A stretch of DNA of 64,000 bases, taken from NCBI RefSeq assembly GCF_003797825.1, contig NZ_RKME01000026.1, forward strand, positions 17,924 to 81,923, read 5' to 3'. This stretch comes from Gordonia sp. OPL2. Lineage in GTDB: Bacteria; Actinomycetota; Actinomycetes; Mycobacteriales; Mycobacteriaceae. Positions 35,703-49,006 of the stretch are shown here, in pieces. Under the pieces are notes generated by a model. That model had not been told where the DNA came from, ran no database searches, and was given only the letters and a program-made list of their open reading frames with translations. The position numbers and the translations under genes are program-made. Position 1 is the first letter of the stretch, and each line of letters starts with the position of its first letter.

Positions 35703-36472
35703 CGGTTGCCGTACGAGTCATCCCATGTCTGGACGTCGACGACGGCCGCGTCGTCAAGGGGATCAACTTCCAGAACCTGCGCGACGCCGGCGACCCCGTC
35801 GAACTCGCCGGCCGCTACGACCAGGAGGGCGCCGACGAACTCACCTTCCTCGACGTCACCGCATCGAGTTCGGGTCGTACGACGATGATCGACGTGGTCA
35901 AGCGCACCGCCGACCAGATCTTCATCCCGCTCACCGTCGGCGGCGGCATCCGCACCGTCGAGGACGTCGACACGATGCTCCGCGCCGGCGCCGACAAGGT
36001 CAGCGTCAACACCGCCGCGATCGCACGCCCCGAGGTCCTCGCCGAGATGAGCCGGCGATTCGGTTCGCAGTGCATCGTCCTGTCGGTCGACGCCCGCACG
36101 GTGCCGGACGGAGCGGCGCCCACACCGTCGGGATGGGAGGTGACCACCCACGGCGGGCGCCGGGGGACCGGCATCGATGCCGTCGAGTGGGCGCGCCGAG
36201 GCCAGGAACTCGGCGTCGGCGAGATCCTCCTCAACTCGATGGACGCCGATGGCACGAAACGCGGATTCGATCTGCGGATGCTGGCGACGGTGCGCGCGGA
36301 GGTCGACGTACCGGTGATCGCCAGCGGCGGGGCCGGCGCGATCGGCGACTTCGCTCCCGCGGTCGAGGCCGGCGCCGACGCCGTGCTCGCCGCCTCGGTC
36401 TTCCATTTCGGTGAGCTGACGATCCCCGACGTGAAGGCGGCGATGGCCGCCGAGGGGATCATCGTGCGCTGA
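35699..36472 (+). CDS. hisF: Imidazole glycerol phosphate synthase cyclase subunit HisF
   Basis: Barrel cyclase partner of HisH, 257 residues. VRVIPCLDVDDGRVVKGINF, ELTFLDVTAS, PLTVGGGIRT, LLNSMDADGTKRGFD and VIASGGAGAIGDF are diagnostic. ATG 35699 overlaps the impA stop; AGGAGG lies just upstream (35688-35693). Confidence 0.97.
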   Translation: MTVAVRVIPCLDVDDGRVVKGINFQNLRDAGDPVELAGRYDQEGADELTFLDVTASSSGRTTMIDVVKRTADQIFIPLTVGGGIRTVEDVDTMLRAGADKVSVNTAAIARPEVLAEMSRRFGSQCIVLSVDARTVPDGAAPTPSGWEVTTHGGRRGTGIDAVEWARRGQELGVGEILLNSMDADGTKRGFDLRMLATVRAEVDVPVIASGGAGAIGDFAPAVEAGADAVLAASVFHFGELTIPDVKAAMAAEGIIVR

Positions 36473-36536
36473 CACGACGTCGCCCCGACCGAACACCCCG
36501 ATCACCCACCAGCCCGACGAGCAGGACAGGACACCC

Positions 36537-36899
36537 GTGATGGCCCTCGATCCCGAGCTCTCCGCCCGGCTCAAACGCAACGACGACGGGCTCTTCGCCG
36601 CCGTCGCACAGGAGCGCGACACCGGTACCGTCCTGATGATGGCGTGGATGGACGACGTCGCGCTCGAACGAACCCTGGCCACACGGCAGGGCACCTACTA
36701 CTCGCGCTCTCGACAGCAGTACTGGGTCAAGGGCGAGACCTCCGGGCACACCCAGTACGTGCACGACGTGCGTCTCGACTGCGACGGCGACACCGTGCTG
36801 CTGATCGTCGACCAGGTCGGTGCCGCCTGCCACACCGGCAACCACAGCTGTTTCGACACCCCGTCGCTGCTGCCCGCGGCCGACGGCGGGGGAGAATGA
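36537..36899 (+). CDS. hisI: Phosphoribosyl-AMP cyclohydrolase HisI
   Basis: Zinc enzyme opening the purine ring of PR-AMP, 120 residues and monofunctional (no HisE domain). MMAWMD, YYSRSRQQYWVKGETSGHTQ with the metal ligands in DCDGDTVLL, and ACHTGNHSCF are present. It starts with GTG then ATG (36537/36540). hisE and hisG are not in the window. Confidence 0.95.
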   Translation: MMALDPELSARLKRNDDGLFAAVAQERDTGTVLMMAWMDDVALERTLATRQGTYYSRSRQQYWVKGETSGHTQYVHDVRLDCDGDTVLLIVDQVGAACHTGNHSCFDTPSLLPAADGGGE

Positions 36900-36936
36900 A
36901 CCCGACCACTCCAGCAGAAAGGCGGTGACGGCGTCC

Positions 36937-37116
36937 ATGCCACTGATCCAGATCTCGCAGACCCCCGGCCTGTCCGACCGGGTCAAACGCGAGACCATCG
37001 CGGCGGTCACCGAGGCGTATGCCAAGGCGACCGGGAAGAACCCCGATTCGGTCTGGGTGACCATCACCGAGGTACCGCGACAGCACTGGGGCGTGGGCGG
37101 CGAGCCGCTGGGATGA
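36937..37116 (+). CDS. 4-oxalocrotonate tautomerase family protein
   Basis: Very small enzyme of 59 residues beginning MPLIQISQTPGLSDRVKR. Removing the Met exposes Pro-1, the catalytic base of the tautomerase superfamily. The rest (AVTEAYAKATGKNPDSVWVT, then ITEVPRQHWGVGGE) matches the family; Arg residues at about 14-17 are typical. It overlaps the trpE start (ATGA), so it is translated with trpE, although no tautomerase step is known in tryptophan synthesis. Confidence 0.85.
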   Translation: MPLIQISQTPGLSDRVKRETIAAVTEAYAKATGKNPDSVWVTITEVPRQHWGVGGEPLG

Positions 37117-38657
37117 GCGCTACCACCACACTCGAGGAGTTCCTGGACCTCGCGGCCGACCACCGCGTCGTGCCGGTGACCCGCAAGGTCCTCGCCGACT
37201 CGGAGACACCGCTGTCGGCCTACCGCAAACTGGCCGGCGACCGCGAGGGCACGTTCCTGCTCGAGTCGGCGGAGAACGGCCGCTCGTGGTCGCGCTGGTC
37301 GTTCATCGGTGCGCGGTCGCCGTCGGCGCTCACCGTCGTCGACGGCGAGGCCCGGTGGTGGGGAGAGGTACCGACCGGCGCGCCCGACGGCGGCGATCCG
37401 TTGGCCGCGCTCGCCGAGTCGCTGCGCCTGCTCGCGACGGACCCCTTTCCCGGGATGCCGCCACTGACCGGCGGGTTCGTCGGCTTCTTCGCCTACGACA
37501 TGGTGCGGCGGCTCGAACGGCTGCCGGGAACACCGATCGACGACCTCGGTCTGCCCGACATGATGATGCTGCTGGCGACCGATGTCGCCGCCGTCGACCA
37601 CCACGAGGGCACGATCACGCTGATCGCCAACGCGGTGAACTGGGACGGGTCGGACGAACGGGTCGAGGAGGCCTACGCCGACGCCGTGTCCCGTCTGGAC
37701 GCGATGACCGAGGCGCTCGCCGCACCGGCACCGTCGACGGTGTCGCACTTCGACCGCCCGACGCCGGAGTACACCGCCCAGCGCACGCTCGAGGAGTACA
37801 GCGAGATCGTCGTCGATCTCGTCGGCGAGATCGAGGCCGGCGAAGCCTTCCAGGTCGTGCCGTCGCAACGGTTCGAGATGGAGACCGACGCCGACCCCGT
37901 CGACGTCTACCGCGTGCTGCGCGCATCGAATCCCAGTCCGTACATGTACCTGCTGCGCATGCCCGGCGGAACGGGACGCGGCCCGTTCACCATCGTCGGC
38001 AGCAGCCCCGAGGCATTGGTGACCGTCCAGGACGGCGTCGCGACGACCCATCCGATCGCCGGCACCCGCTGGCGCGGTGCGACGGAGGAAGAGGATCAAC
38101 TCCTCGCCAAGGGTCTCGTCGAGGACGAGAAGGAGAACGCCGAACACCTGATGCTCGTCGATCTCGGTCGCAACGATCTCGGTCGCGTCTGTCGCCCGGG
38201 CACCGTCAAGGTCAGCGACTACCGCCACGTCGAGCGCTACAGCCACGTGATGCACCTGGTGTCGACGGTCTCGGGCACGCTGCGCGAGGACAAACACGCC
38301 CTCGATGCCGTCTCGGCCTGTTTTCCGGCGGGCACCCTGACCGGCGCACCGAAGGTGCGAGCGATGGAACTCATCGACGAGCGTGAGCTGACCCGACGCG
38401 GTCTCTACGGCGGCATCGTCGGCTATCTCGACTTCGCCGGCGACGCGGACACCGCCATCGCCATCCGGACCGCGCTGATGGCCGACGGCCGCGCCTACGT
38501 CCAGGCCGGCGGTGGCGTCGTCGCCGACAGCGAGCCCGAGTACGAGTACAACGAGGCGCGTAACAAGGCGAAGGCCGTTCTCAACGCGGTGGCCGCGGCC
38601 GCGACGATGCGTCGGGTCGGCGGGACCGCCCCGGCCGCGACGAACGGGCCGACATGA
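37113..38657 (+). CDS. trpE: Anthranilate synthase component I TrpE
   Basis: Chorismate-to-anthranilate enzyme, 514 residues. The N-terminal LLES-type tryptophan site (TFLLESAENG), PSPYMYLLR, HPIAGTRWRG, EDEKENAEHLMLVDLGRNDLG (in part), FPAGTLTGAPKVRAMELI and AYVQAGGGVVADS are present. The glutaminase partner trpG is not in the window. There is no leader peptide or attenuator, because trpE is read from the upstream his transcript through an ATGA overlap. Confidence 0.96.
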   Translation: MSATTTLEEFLDLAADHRVVPVTRKVLADSETPLSAYRKLAGDREGTFLLESAENGRSWSRWSFIGARSPSALTVVDGEARWWGEVPTGAPDGGDPLAALAESLRLLATDPFPGMPPLTGGFVGFFAYDMVRRLERLPGTPIDDLGLPDMMMLLATDVAAVDHHEGTITLIANAVNWDGSDERVEEAYADAVSRLDAMTEALAAPAPSTVSHFDRPTPEYTAQRTLEEYSEIVVDLVGEIEAGEAFQVVPSQRFEMETDADPVDVYRVLRASNPSPYMYLLRMPGGTGRGPFTIVGSSPEALVTVQDGVATTHPIAGTRWRGATEEEDQLLAKGLVEDEKENAEHLMLVDLGRNDLGRVCRPGTVKVSDYRHVERYSHVMHLVSTVSGTLREDKHALDAVSACFPAGTLTGAPKVRAMELIDERELTRRGLYGGIVGYLDFAGDADTAIAIRTALMADGRAYVQAGGGVVADSEPEYEYNEARNKAKAVLNAVAAAATMRRVGGTAPAATNGPT

Positions 38658-39505
38658 CCACACCGAACCCCTCGGGGGATGAGAACGCCGTCGCGGTGAA
38701 GGCCTACCTGCGTCGTCGTCAGCTGATCGCCGCGGTCCTGTTGGCGCTGGCCGCGCTGGCGTACTGGACGGCGTCGCGGCTCAACTGGTGTCGGGTGCTG
38801 GCCGCCGACGGCCTCGCGCCGCCGCGGGACTTCGATGTCAAGGGATCGGACTGGAGTCCCTGGCTGACCCCGCTCGCGCTCGTCCTGCTCGCCGCCATCC
38901 TCGCCGCGTTCTCGGTCCGCGGCTGGGGCCTGCGGATCATCGCGTTGCTGGTCGCGGCCGCCGGAGTACTCGCGGCGATCCCGGCGATCTCGCTCGTGAC
39001 CGGCGGCGCCGACTCCGACTACGCCTCCGATGCCGCCGACATCCCGGGCCGCTTCCAGATCATCCTCATCACCACCAACTCGTGGGCCGCGGTCGTCGTG
39101 CTGGCCGGCACGGTGTGCGCGGTGCTGGCGGGAATCCTGCTGCTGCGCGTCGCGGGCGGGGTGTCGGGGATGTCGTCGAAGTACAAGACCCCCGGCGCCC
39201 GCCGGGAGGAACTCGAGCGTCAGATTTTCGCCGATCACGACAAGCGCAAGTCGGCGGCCGCGGAGGCGTCGACGACCGGCCCGGCGGCTGGGCGGCCGGC
39301 ATCGCAGGACGCCACTCGGGCGAGCGACTGGGATCACGCCGCCGACGGCACCCCCGACACCACGACCGGCCCGAGCAGCGCGGGTAACGATGCGCCTCCC
39401 GCGAACGAACGCATGTTGTGGGACGCACTCGACACCGGGATCGATCCGACCGAGGTCCCCGACGACGACCACGGGGAAGAACGACGCCGAGGAGACCAGC
39501 GCTGA
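38654..39505 (+). CDS. Trp operon-associated membrane protein
   Basis: 283 residues, ATG overlapping the trpE stop. Four hydrophobic spans (about 24-42, 70-90, 95-118 and 150-172) precede a charged, disordered cytoplasmic tail. It matches the TIGR02234-type family found between trpE and trpC in mycobacteria (Rv1610 position). Function unknown; transport or regulation of tryptophan is an unproven guess. Confidence 0.75.
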   Translation: MTTPNPSGDENAVAVKAYLRRRQLIAAVLLALAALAYWTASRLNWCRVLAADGLAPPRDFDVKGSDWSPWLTPLALVLLAAILAAFSVRGWGLRIIALLVAAAGVLAAIPAISLVTGGADSDYASDAADIPGRFQIILITTNSWAAVVVLAGTVCAVLAGILLLRVAGGVSGMSSKYKTPGARREELERQIFADHDKRKSAAAEASTTGPAAGRPASQDATRASDWDHAADGTPDTTTGPSSAGNDAPPANERMLWDALDTGIDPTEVPDDDHGEERRRGDQR

Positions 39506-39543
39506 GCAGCCAACCCGGCCACAGGACGATCAGGCCCTCCGGC

Positions 39544-39549
39544 TACCCT
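39544..39549 (+). promoter_or_regulatory. Possible internal promoter before trpC
   Basis: A TACCCT hexamer in the 79-bp gap before trpC, with a ribosome site AAAGGGGG (39568-39575) upstream of the GTG start. It could give trpCBA and lgt expression independent of his/trpE. Confidence 0.35.
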
Positions 39550-39584
39550 GAGACCACACGAACATCGAAAGGGGGCCAACGGTC

Positions 39585-40403
39585 GTGACCTCGCCGACTG
39601 TCCTCGACTCCATCATCGAGGGAGTGAAAGCTGACGTCGCCGCGCGCGAAGCCGTGGTCGACTACGCGGCTGTCAAGGCGGCGTCCACGAAGGCCCCGGA
39701 CCCCAAGGATGCGATGGCGGCGCTACAGCTGCCGGGCATCGGGGTCATCGCCGAGGTCAAGCGTGCCAGCCCGTCCAAGGGAGATCTCGCCACCATCGCC
39801 GACCCCGCCGAACTGGCGAGCGCCTATGAGGCAGGCGGTGCGCGGATCATCAGCGTGCTCACCGAGCAGCGCCGCTTCCGCGGCTCGCTCGACGACCTCG
39901 ACAGCGTCCGTGCCGCCGTCGACATCCCGGTCCTGCGCAAGGACTTCATCGTCGGTCCGTACCAGATCCACGAGGCACGAGCCCACGGCGCCGACGTCAT
40001 CCTGCTGATCGTCGCCGCACTGGAACAGAACGTGCTCGCGTCCCTGCTCGACCGCACCGAGAGCCTCGGCATGACCGCGCTCGTCGAGGTGCACACCGAG
40101 GAGGAGGCGAACCGCGCGCTGGAGGCCGGCGCATCCGTCGTCGGTGTCAACGCCCGCAACCTCAAGACCCTCGAGGTCGACCGCGATTGCTTCTCCCGCA
40201 TCGCCCCCGGCCTGCCGACGAAGGTGATCCGCATCGCCGAGTCCGGCGTGCGCGGCACCGCCGATCTGCTGGCGTACGCCGGTGCCGGCGCGGACGCCGT
40301 GCTGGTCGGGGAGGGGCTCGTCACCAGTGGCGACCCCCGGGCCGCCGTCTCCGAGCTGGTCACCGCGGGTACCCACCCGTCCTGCCCGAAACCGGTTCGC
40401 TGA
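39585..40403 (+). CDS. trpC: Indole-3-glycerol phosphate synthase TrpC
   Basis: TIM-barrel enzyme of 272 residues. IAEVKRASPSKGDLA, RRFRGSLDDL, VLRKDFIVGPYQI, LIVAAL, GVNARNLKTLEVD and AESGVRG are all present, including the catalytic Lys and Glu. Monofunctional: no TrpF domain is fused. It starts with GTG 39585. Confidence 0.97.
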   Translation: MTSPTVLDSIIEGVKADVAAREAVVDYAAVKAASTKAPDPKDAMAALQLPGIGVIAEVKRASPSKGDLATIADPAELASAYEAGGARIISVLTEQRRFRGSLDDLDSVRAAVDIPVLRKDFIVGPYQIHEARAHGADVILLIVAALEQNVLASLLDRTESLGMTALVEVHTEEEANRALEAGASVVGVNARNLKTLEVDRDCFSRIAPGLPTKVIRIAESGVRGTADLLAYAGAGADAVLVGEGLVTSGDPRAAVSELVTAGTHPSCPKPVR

Positions 40404-40445
40404 CAGCCTTTTCCGCCTGCGGACCCCGATAGCGAACAAGAGACC

Positions 40446-41762
40446 GTGACCGCGCATACCGATTCCCCAGACACGTCCTATCCCGCCGCCAGCGTCGGCC
40501 TCACCACCCGCACGTCGATCGAGCCCGACGAGGGCGGCCACTTCGGTGTCTACGGCGGCAGGCACGTCCCCGAGGCGCTGATGGCGGTGATCGACGAGGT
40601 CACCACCACGTATCAGAAGCTTCGCCGTGACGACGACTACCTCGCCGAACTCGATCGTCTGCAGCGCGACTACACCGGGCGTCCATCACCGCTCTACGAG
40701 GCCAAGCGACTGAGCGAATTCGCGGGCGGCGCACGGATCTTCCTCAAGCGCGAGGACCTCAACCACACCGGTTCCCACAAGATCAACAACGTCCTGGGCC
40801 AGGCACTGCTCGCCGCGCGGATGGGCAAGTCGCGCATCATCGCCGAGACCGGGGCCGGTCAGCACGGTGTCGCCACCGCGACCGCCTGCGCCCTGCTCGG
40901 CCTCGACTGCGTCGTCTACATGGGCCGCGTCGACACCGACCGCCAGGCGCTGAACGTCGCGCGGATGCGGTTGCTCGGCGCGGAGGTCATCGCCGTCGAC
41001 AACGGGTCGGCCACTCTCAAGGACGCGATCAACGAGGCGATGCGCGACTGGGTCACCAACGCGCACAACACCTATTACTGCTTCGGCACGGCCGCCGGGC
41101 CGCACCCGTTCCCCGCGATGGTGCGTGATCTCCAGCGTGTCATCGGCCTGGAGGCGCGGGCACAGATCCTCGAGCAGACGTCTCGGCTCCCCGACGCCGT
41201 CGTGGCGTGTGTCGGCGGCGGATCGAATGCGATCGGCATCTTCCATCCGTTCATCGACGACACCGACGTCCGCCTGGTCGGCTACGAGGCCGCCGGTGAC
41301 GGGGTCGAGACCGGCCGCCACGCCGCCACGTTCACCGGCGGCACACCCGGCGCGTTCCAGGGGGCGTACTCCTACCTCCTGCAGGACGAGGACGGCCAGA
41401 CCATCGAGTCGCACTCGATCTCGGCGGGACTGGACTATCCGGGCGTCGGTCCGGAGCACGCCTACCTCAAGGACACCGGCCGCGCCACCTACGAGCCCAT
41501 CACCGACACCGAGGCGATGGACGCGCTCGCCCTGCTCAGCCGTCGCGAGGGCATCATCCCGGCGATCGAATCGGCGCACGCGGTGGCCGGCGCCCTCAAA
41601 CTGGGGCAGCAACTCGGCGAGGGCGCGGTGATCGTCGTCAGCCTGTCCGGACGAGGCGACAAGGATGTCGACACCGCGGCCCGGTGGTTCGACCTGTTCG
41701 ACAAGCCGCCGTCGCAGGACGAGGCGTCCGCCGGCGGCGAGCAGACAGGGGAGACCGTATGA
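40446..41762 (+). CDS. trpB: Tryptophan synthase beta chain TrpB
   Basis: PLP subunit joining indole and serine, 438 residues. GRHVPEALM, the PLP lysine in NHTGSHKINNVLGQ, AETGAGQHGVATAT, the GGGSNAIGIF phosphate loop and the C-terminal SGRGDKD are present. The start is GTG 40446, 42 bp after trpC. The C-terminus carries about 15 extra Glu/Gln/Ser-rich residues. Confidence 0.97.
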   Translation: MTAHTDSPDTSYPAASVGLTTRTSIEPDEGGHFGVYGGRHVPEALMAVIDEVTTTYQKLRRDDDYLAELDRLQRDYTGRPSPLYEAKRLSEFAGGARIFLKREDLNHTGSHKINNVLGQALLAARMGKSRIIAETGAGQHGVATATACALLGLDCVVYMGRVDTDRQALNVARMRLLGAEVIAVDNGSATLKDAINEAMRDWVTNAHNTYYCFGTAAGPHPFPAMVRDLQRVIGLEARAQILEQTSRLPDAVVACVGGGSNAIGIFHPFIDDTDVRLVGYEAAGDGVETGRHAATFTGGTPGAFQGAYSYLLQDEDGQTIESHSISAGLDYPGVGPEHAYLKDTGRATYEPITDTEAMDALALLSRREGIIPAIESAHAVAGALKLGQQLGEGAVIVVSLSGRGDKDVDTAARWFDLFDKPPSQDEASAGGEQTGETV

Positions 41763-42592
41763 GCACCGGCACCACCGCGACGATCACCCACACTGCTCCG
41801 TCCCGGCTCGGTCCGACATTCGCCCGGTGCCGCCAGGAGGGACGCAGCGCTCTCATCGGATACCTGCCCGTCGGCTATCCGACCGTCGAGAAGTCGGTCG
41901 AGTTCTTTCGCGCGATGGTCGAGGCGGGCTGCGACATCATCGAGGTCGGTGTCCCGTACTCGGACCCGGTGATGGACGGACCGACCATCCAGGAGGCCGC
42001 CGACACCGCACTTGCCGCGGGTGTCCGGGTGCGTGACGTGTTCACCGCCGTTCAGGCGATCTCCGACGCGGGCGGCCAGTCGGTCGTGATGAGCTACTGG
42101 AACCCGGTGCTGCAGTACGGCATCGACAGGTTCTCCCGCGACCTCGCGAGCGCGGGCGGCGCCGGACTGATCACCCCGAACCTGATCCCGGAGGAGGGCG
42201 CCGCCTGGCACACGGCCTCCGACGACCACGGACTGGACCGGATCTATCTCGTCGCGCCGTCGTCGACCAATGAGCGGCTGGCGATGACCGTGGACGCGTC
42301 GCGAGGTTTCATCTATGCCGCGTCGACGATGGGTGTCACCGGCGCCCGCGACGCCGTCTCCGACGCCGCGCCGGAACTGTGCGCGCGTGTCCGGGCCCAT
42401 TCCGACATCCCTATCGGCGTTGGACTCGGCGTGCGCAACAAGGCGCAGGCCGCCGAGATCGCCGCCTATGCGGACGGCGTGATCGTCGGTTCCGCGCTGG
42501 TCAGCGCCGCGAAAGCCGGTACCCGGGATCTCTCGGCGCTCGTCGGTGAACTGGCCGACGGAGTTCGGTCGGCGTCACCCGCCACGTCGTAG
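41759..42592 (+). CDS. trpA: Tryptophan synthase alpha chain TrpA
   Basis: Cleaves indole-glycerol phosphate and passes indole to TrpB, 277 residues. The catalytic Glu is in DIIEVGVPYSDPVMDGPTIQ, and the Asp site is replaced by the LIPEEG context; GVTGARDAVSD and VGLGVRNKAQAAEIA (with GSALV) are typical. The ATG overlaps the trpB stop. Confidence 0.96.
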   Translation: MSTGTTATITHTAPSRLGPTFARCRQEGRSALIGYLPVGYPTVEKSVEFFRAMVEAGCDIIEVGVPYSDPVMDGPTIQEAADTALAAGVRVRDVFTAVQAISDAGGQSVVMSYWNPVLQYGIDRFSRDLASAGGAGLITPNLIPEEGAAWHTASDDHGLDRIYLVAPSSTNERLAMTVDASRGFIYAASTMGVTGARDAVSDAAPELCARVRAHSDIPIGVGLGVRNKAQAAEIAAYADGVIVGSALVSAAKAGTRDLSALVGELADGVRSASPATS

Positions 42593-42633
42593 CCGACGCC
42601 GTCGGCGCCCTGCCCACGCTCGCGATCGAGTAG

Positions 42634-42658
42634 CCACCCGGCGGTGGGCGGAACGCCC
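42634..42658 (+). terminator. Stacked GC hairpins after trpA
   Basis: Two adjacent stems: CCACC-CGGC-GGTGG (42634-42647) and GGGCG-GAA-CGCCC (42646-42658), sharing two bases, so they are mutually exclusive. There is no T-tract. This could be a weak actinobacterial terminator or a structure in front of the lgt promoter. Confidence 0.3.
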
Positions 42659-42670
42659 GCGCGGGTCGGT

Positions 42671-42676
42671 TAGGGT
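42671..42676 (+). promoter_or_regulatory. lgt promoter -10 box, leaderless
   Basis: TAGGGT lies 7 bp before the GTG of lgt, the spacing seen for leaderless actinobacterial transcripts, so the mRNA would start at or next to the start codon. Confidence 0.45.
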
Positions 42677-42683
42677 GGCAGGC

Positions 42684-44225
42684 GTGACGGTGCCGACGCC
42701 TCAAGCGGGTTCGACGATCCTGGCCTACATCCCCAGTCCACCGGCCGGAGTGTGGTACCTCGGCCCGCTCCCGCTGCGGGCGTATGCGCTGTGCATAATC
42801 GCCGGAATCATCGTCGCCGTCTGGTGGGGCAACCGCCGCTGGAAGGCTCGTGGGGGACAAGAGGGTGAGGTCCTCGACGTCGCGATCTGGGCGGTCCCGT
42901 TCGGTCTCGTCGGCGGCCGGCTGTATCACCTCGCCACCGACTGGCGCACCTACTTCGGCGACGGACCGAAGGATCCGATCGACGCTCTGAAGATCTGGGA
43001 CGGCGGTCTCGGTATCTGGGGTGCGGTGTTGTTCGGTGCGTTGGGTGCATGGATCGGTGCCCGGCGACATGGCATCAAACTGCCGCCGTTCGGCGACGCG
43101 CTCGCCCCGCCGATCCTGCTGGCCCAGGCGATCGGCCGACTCGGCAACTACTTCAATCAGGAGCTCTACGGACGGGAGACCACCGTTCCGTGGGGGCTGA
43201 AGATCTATGAGCGCGTCGACTCCGACGGTTTCGCCGATCCCGGCCTGATCACCGGTACGTCGAACGGCAATGTCGTCGCGATCGTGCACCCGACATTCCT
43301 GTACGAACTCCTGTGGAACGTTCTCGTCGTGATCCTGCTCGTCGTCGCCGATCGACGGTTCCGCATCGGGCACGGACGACTCTTCGCGCTCTACGTCGCC
43401 GGCTACTGCGTCGGCCGGTTCGGTGTCGAGCTCATGCGCTCCGACCCCGCCACCCACATCTTCGGCACGCGGATCAACGTCTTCACCGCAGTGGTCGTGT
43501 TTGCCTGCGCCGCTGCCTATTTCGTGCTCGCACCGAAGGGGCGGGAACAAGGGCTGTCGATCTATCACCCGGGTCGCGCCGAGGAACTCGAAGAACTCGG
43601 CGAGCTCGGCTACGTCGACGACCGGTTCGATGCCGACGCTGACACCGACCGTGGTGATGCCGCCCGCGTCGCCACACTCGACACCCCTCCGGTCCCGCCG
43701 GCGGCACCCTCCTCCGAACCCGTTCCGACGGCCGGGGCGGCATCCGTACCGCCGGCGCACAGCGCCGACGTCGACGCGCCCGACACCGGTAGCGCTGCTC
43801 AGGCCGCGCTCGCTGCGGCGATCGCACGGCACACCCCGCGCACCGACGACGGCGAACCGGTGGCCTCGGACGCCTCGGGCGATTCCTGGGTCCTCGAGTC
43901 GGATGACCAGCCGGTCACCGAACCAGCACTCGCTGACGACGCACTCGCTGACGACGCCCCGGGCGTGGCCGAGGACACCGCGGACACCGAGGACACCGAG
44001 GACACAGCCGAGGACACCCCGGACGCAGCCGAGGATTCCCCGGACGCGGCCGACGACGCCGAGGACACCCCGGATACGGCTGAGGACGCCCCGAACCCGG
44101 CCGAGGACACCGCGGACACAGCCGACACCGACGACACCCCGAACATCACCGACCCTGCCGCTGACACCGACCCTGCCGACGACACCGACCCTGCCGCCGA
44201 CACCGATCCCGCCGACAACAAGTAG
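42684..44225 (+). CDS. lgt: Prolipoprotein diacylglyceryl transferase Lgt with long acidic tail
   Basis: Integral membrane enzyme that adds diacylglycerol to lipobox cysteines, including those of the MceD and MceE lipoproteins in this window. The catalytic core (1-288) has GGRLYHL with the essential His, the GRLGNYFNQELYGRETTVPW signature, HPTFLYELLWN and the Arg of GYCVGRFGVELMR. Residues 289-513 are an extra tail, whose last 90 or so are repeats of Asp-Thr, Glu-Asp and Pro-Ala, extremely acidic and disordered. The start is GTG 42684; the total of 513 residues compares with about 260-300 for typical Lgt. Confidence 0.95.
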   Translation: MTVPTPQAGSTILAYIPSPPAGVWYLGPLPLRAYALCIIAGIIVAVWWGNRRWKARGGQEGEVLDVAIWAVPFGLVGGRLYHLATDWRTYFGDGPKDPIDALKIWDGGLGIWGAVLFGALGAWIGARRHGIKLPPFGDALAPPILLAQAIGRLGNYFNQELYGRETTVPWGLKIYERVDSDGFADPGLITGTSNGNVVAIVHPTFLYELLWNVLVVILLVVADRRFRIGHGRLFALYVAGYCVGRFGVELMRSDPATHIFGTRINVFTAVVVFACAAAYFVLAPKGREQGLSIYHPGRAEELEELGELGYVDDRFDADADTDRGDAARVATLDTPPVPPAAPSSEPVPTAGAASVPPAHSADVDAPDTGSAAQAALAAAIARHTPRTDDGEPVASDASGDSWVLESDDQPVTEPALADDALADDAPGVAEDTADTEDTEDTAEDTPDAAEDSPDAADDAEDTPDTAEDAPNPAEDTADTADTDDTPNITDPAADTDPADDTDPAADTDPADNK

Positions 44226-44437
44226 CGCCCGACCGCACAGGTCGCCCGGATCACACCACGATCCGACATCGATCACATCCGACGAGAGCGCACCGGCGGA
44301 TTCGGTCGGATACGATGAGGTTTCGCGGTGCACGGGATCAGCCCATCCGACCCTGCATCGTCATTGCTCCACGGGCCAGCGTTGTCCCTGAGGACATCGA
44401 GCATTGCGATTCGTCACGAGTCGAGTGGAGGTTCGAG
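44226..44437 (+). promoter_or_regulatory. gltB leader region
   Basis: A 212-bp gap between lgt and gltB. A TACGAT -10-like hexamer at 44311-44316 would give a leader of about 115 nt before the chosen ATG. The gltB frame is open back to 44315, so part of this could be coding if an upstream start were used; the upstream residues do not look like the GltB family. No hairpin or riboswitch fold was recognised. Confidence 0.4.

Positions 44438-48998
<4,561 letters not shown>

Positions 48999-49006
<8 letters not shown>

Noticed and set aside
37000..37113. Tryptophan leader peptide/attenuator before trpE
   Set aside because: trpE overlaps the tautomerase gene; there is no room for a leader and no Trp-codon run.
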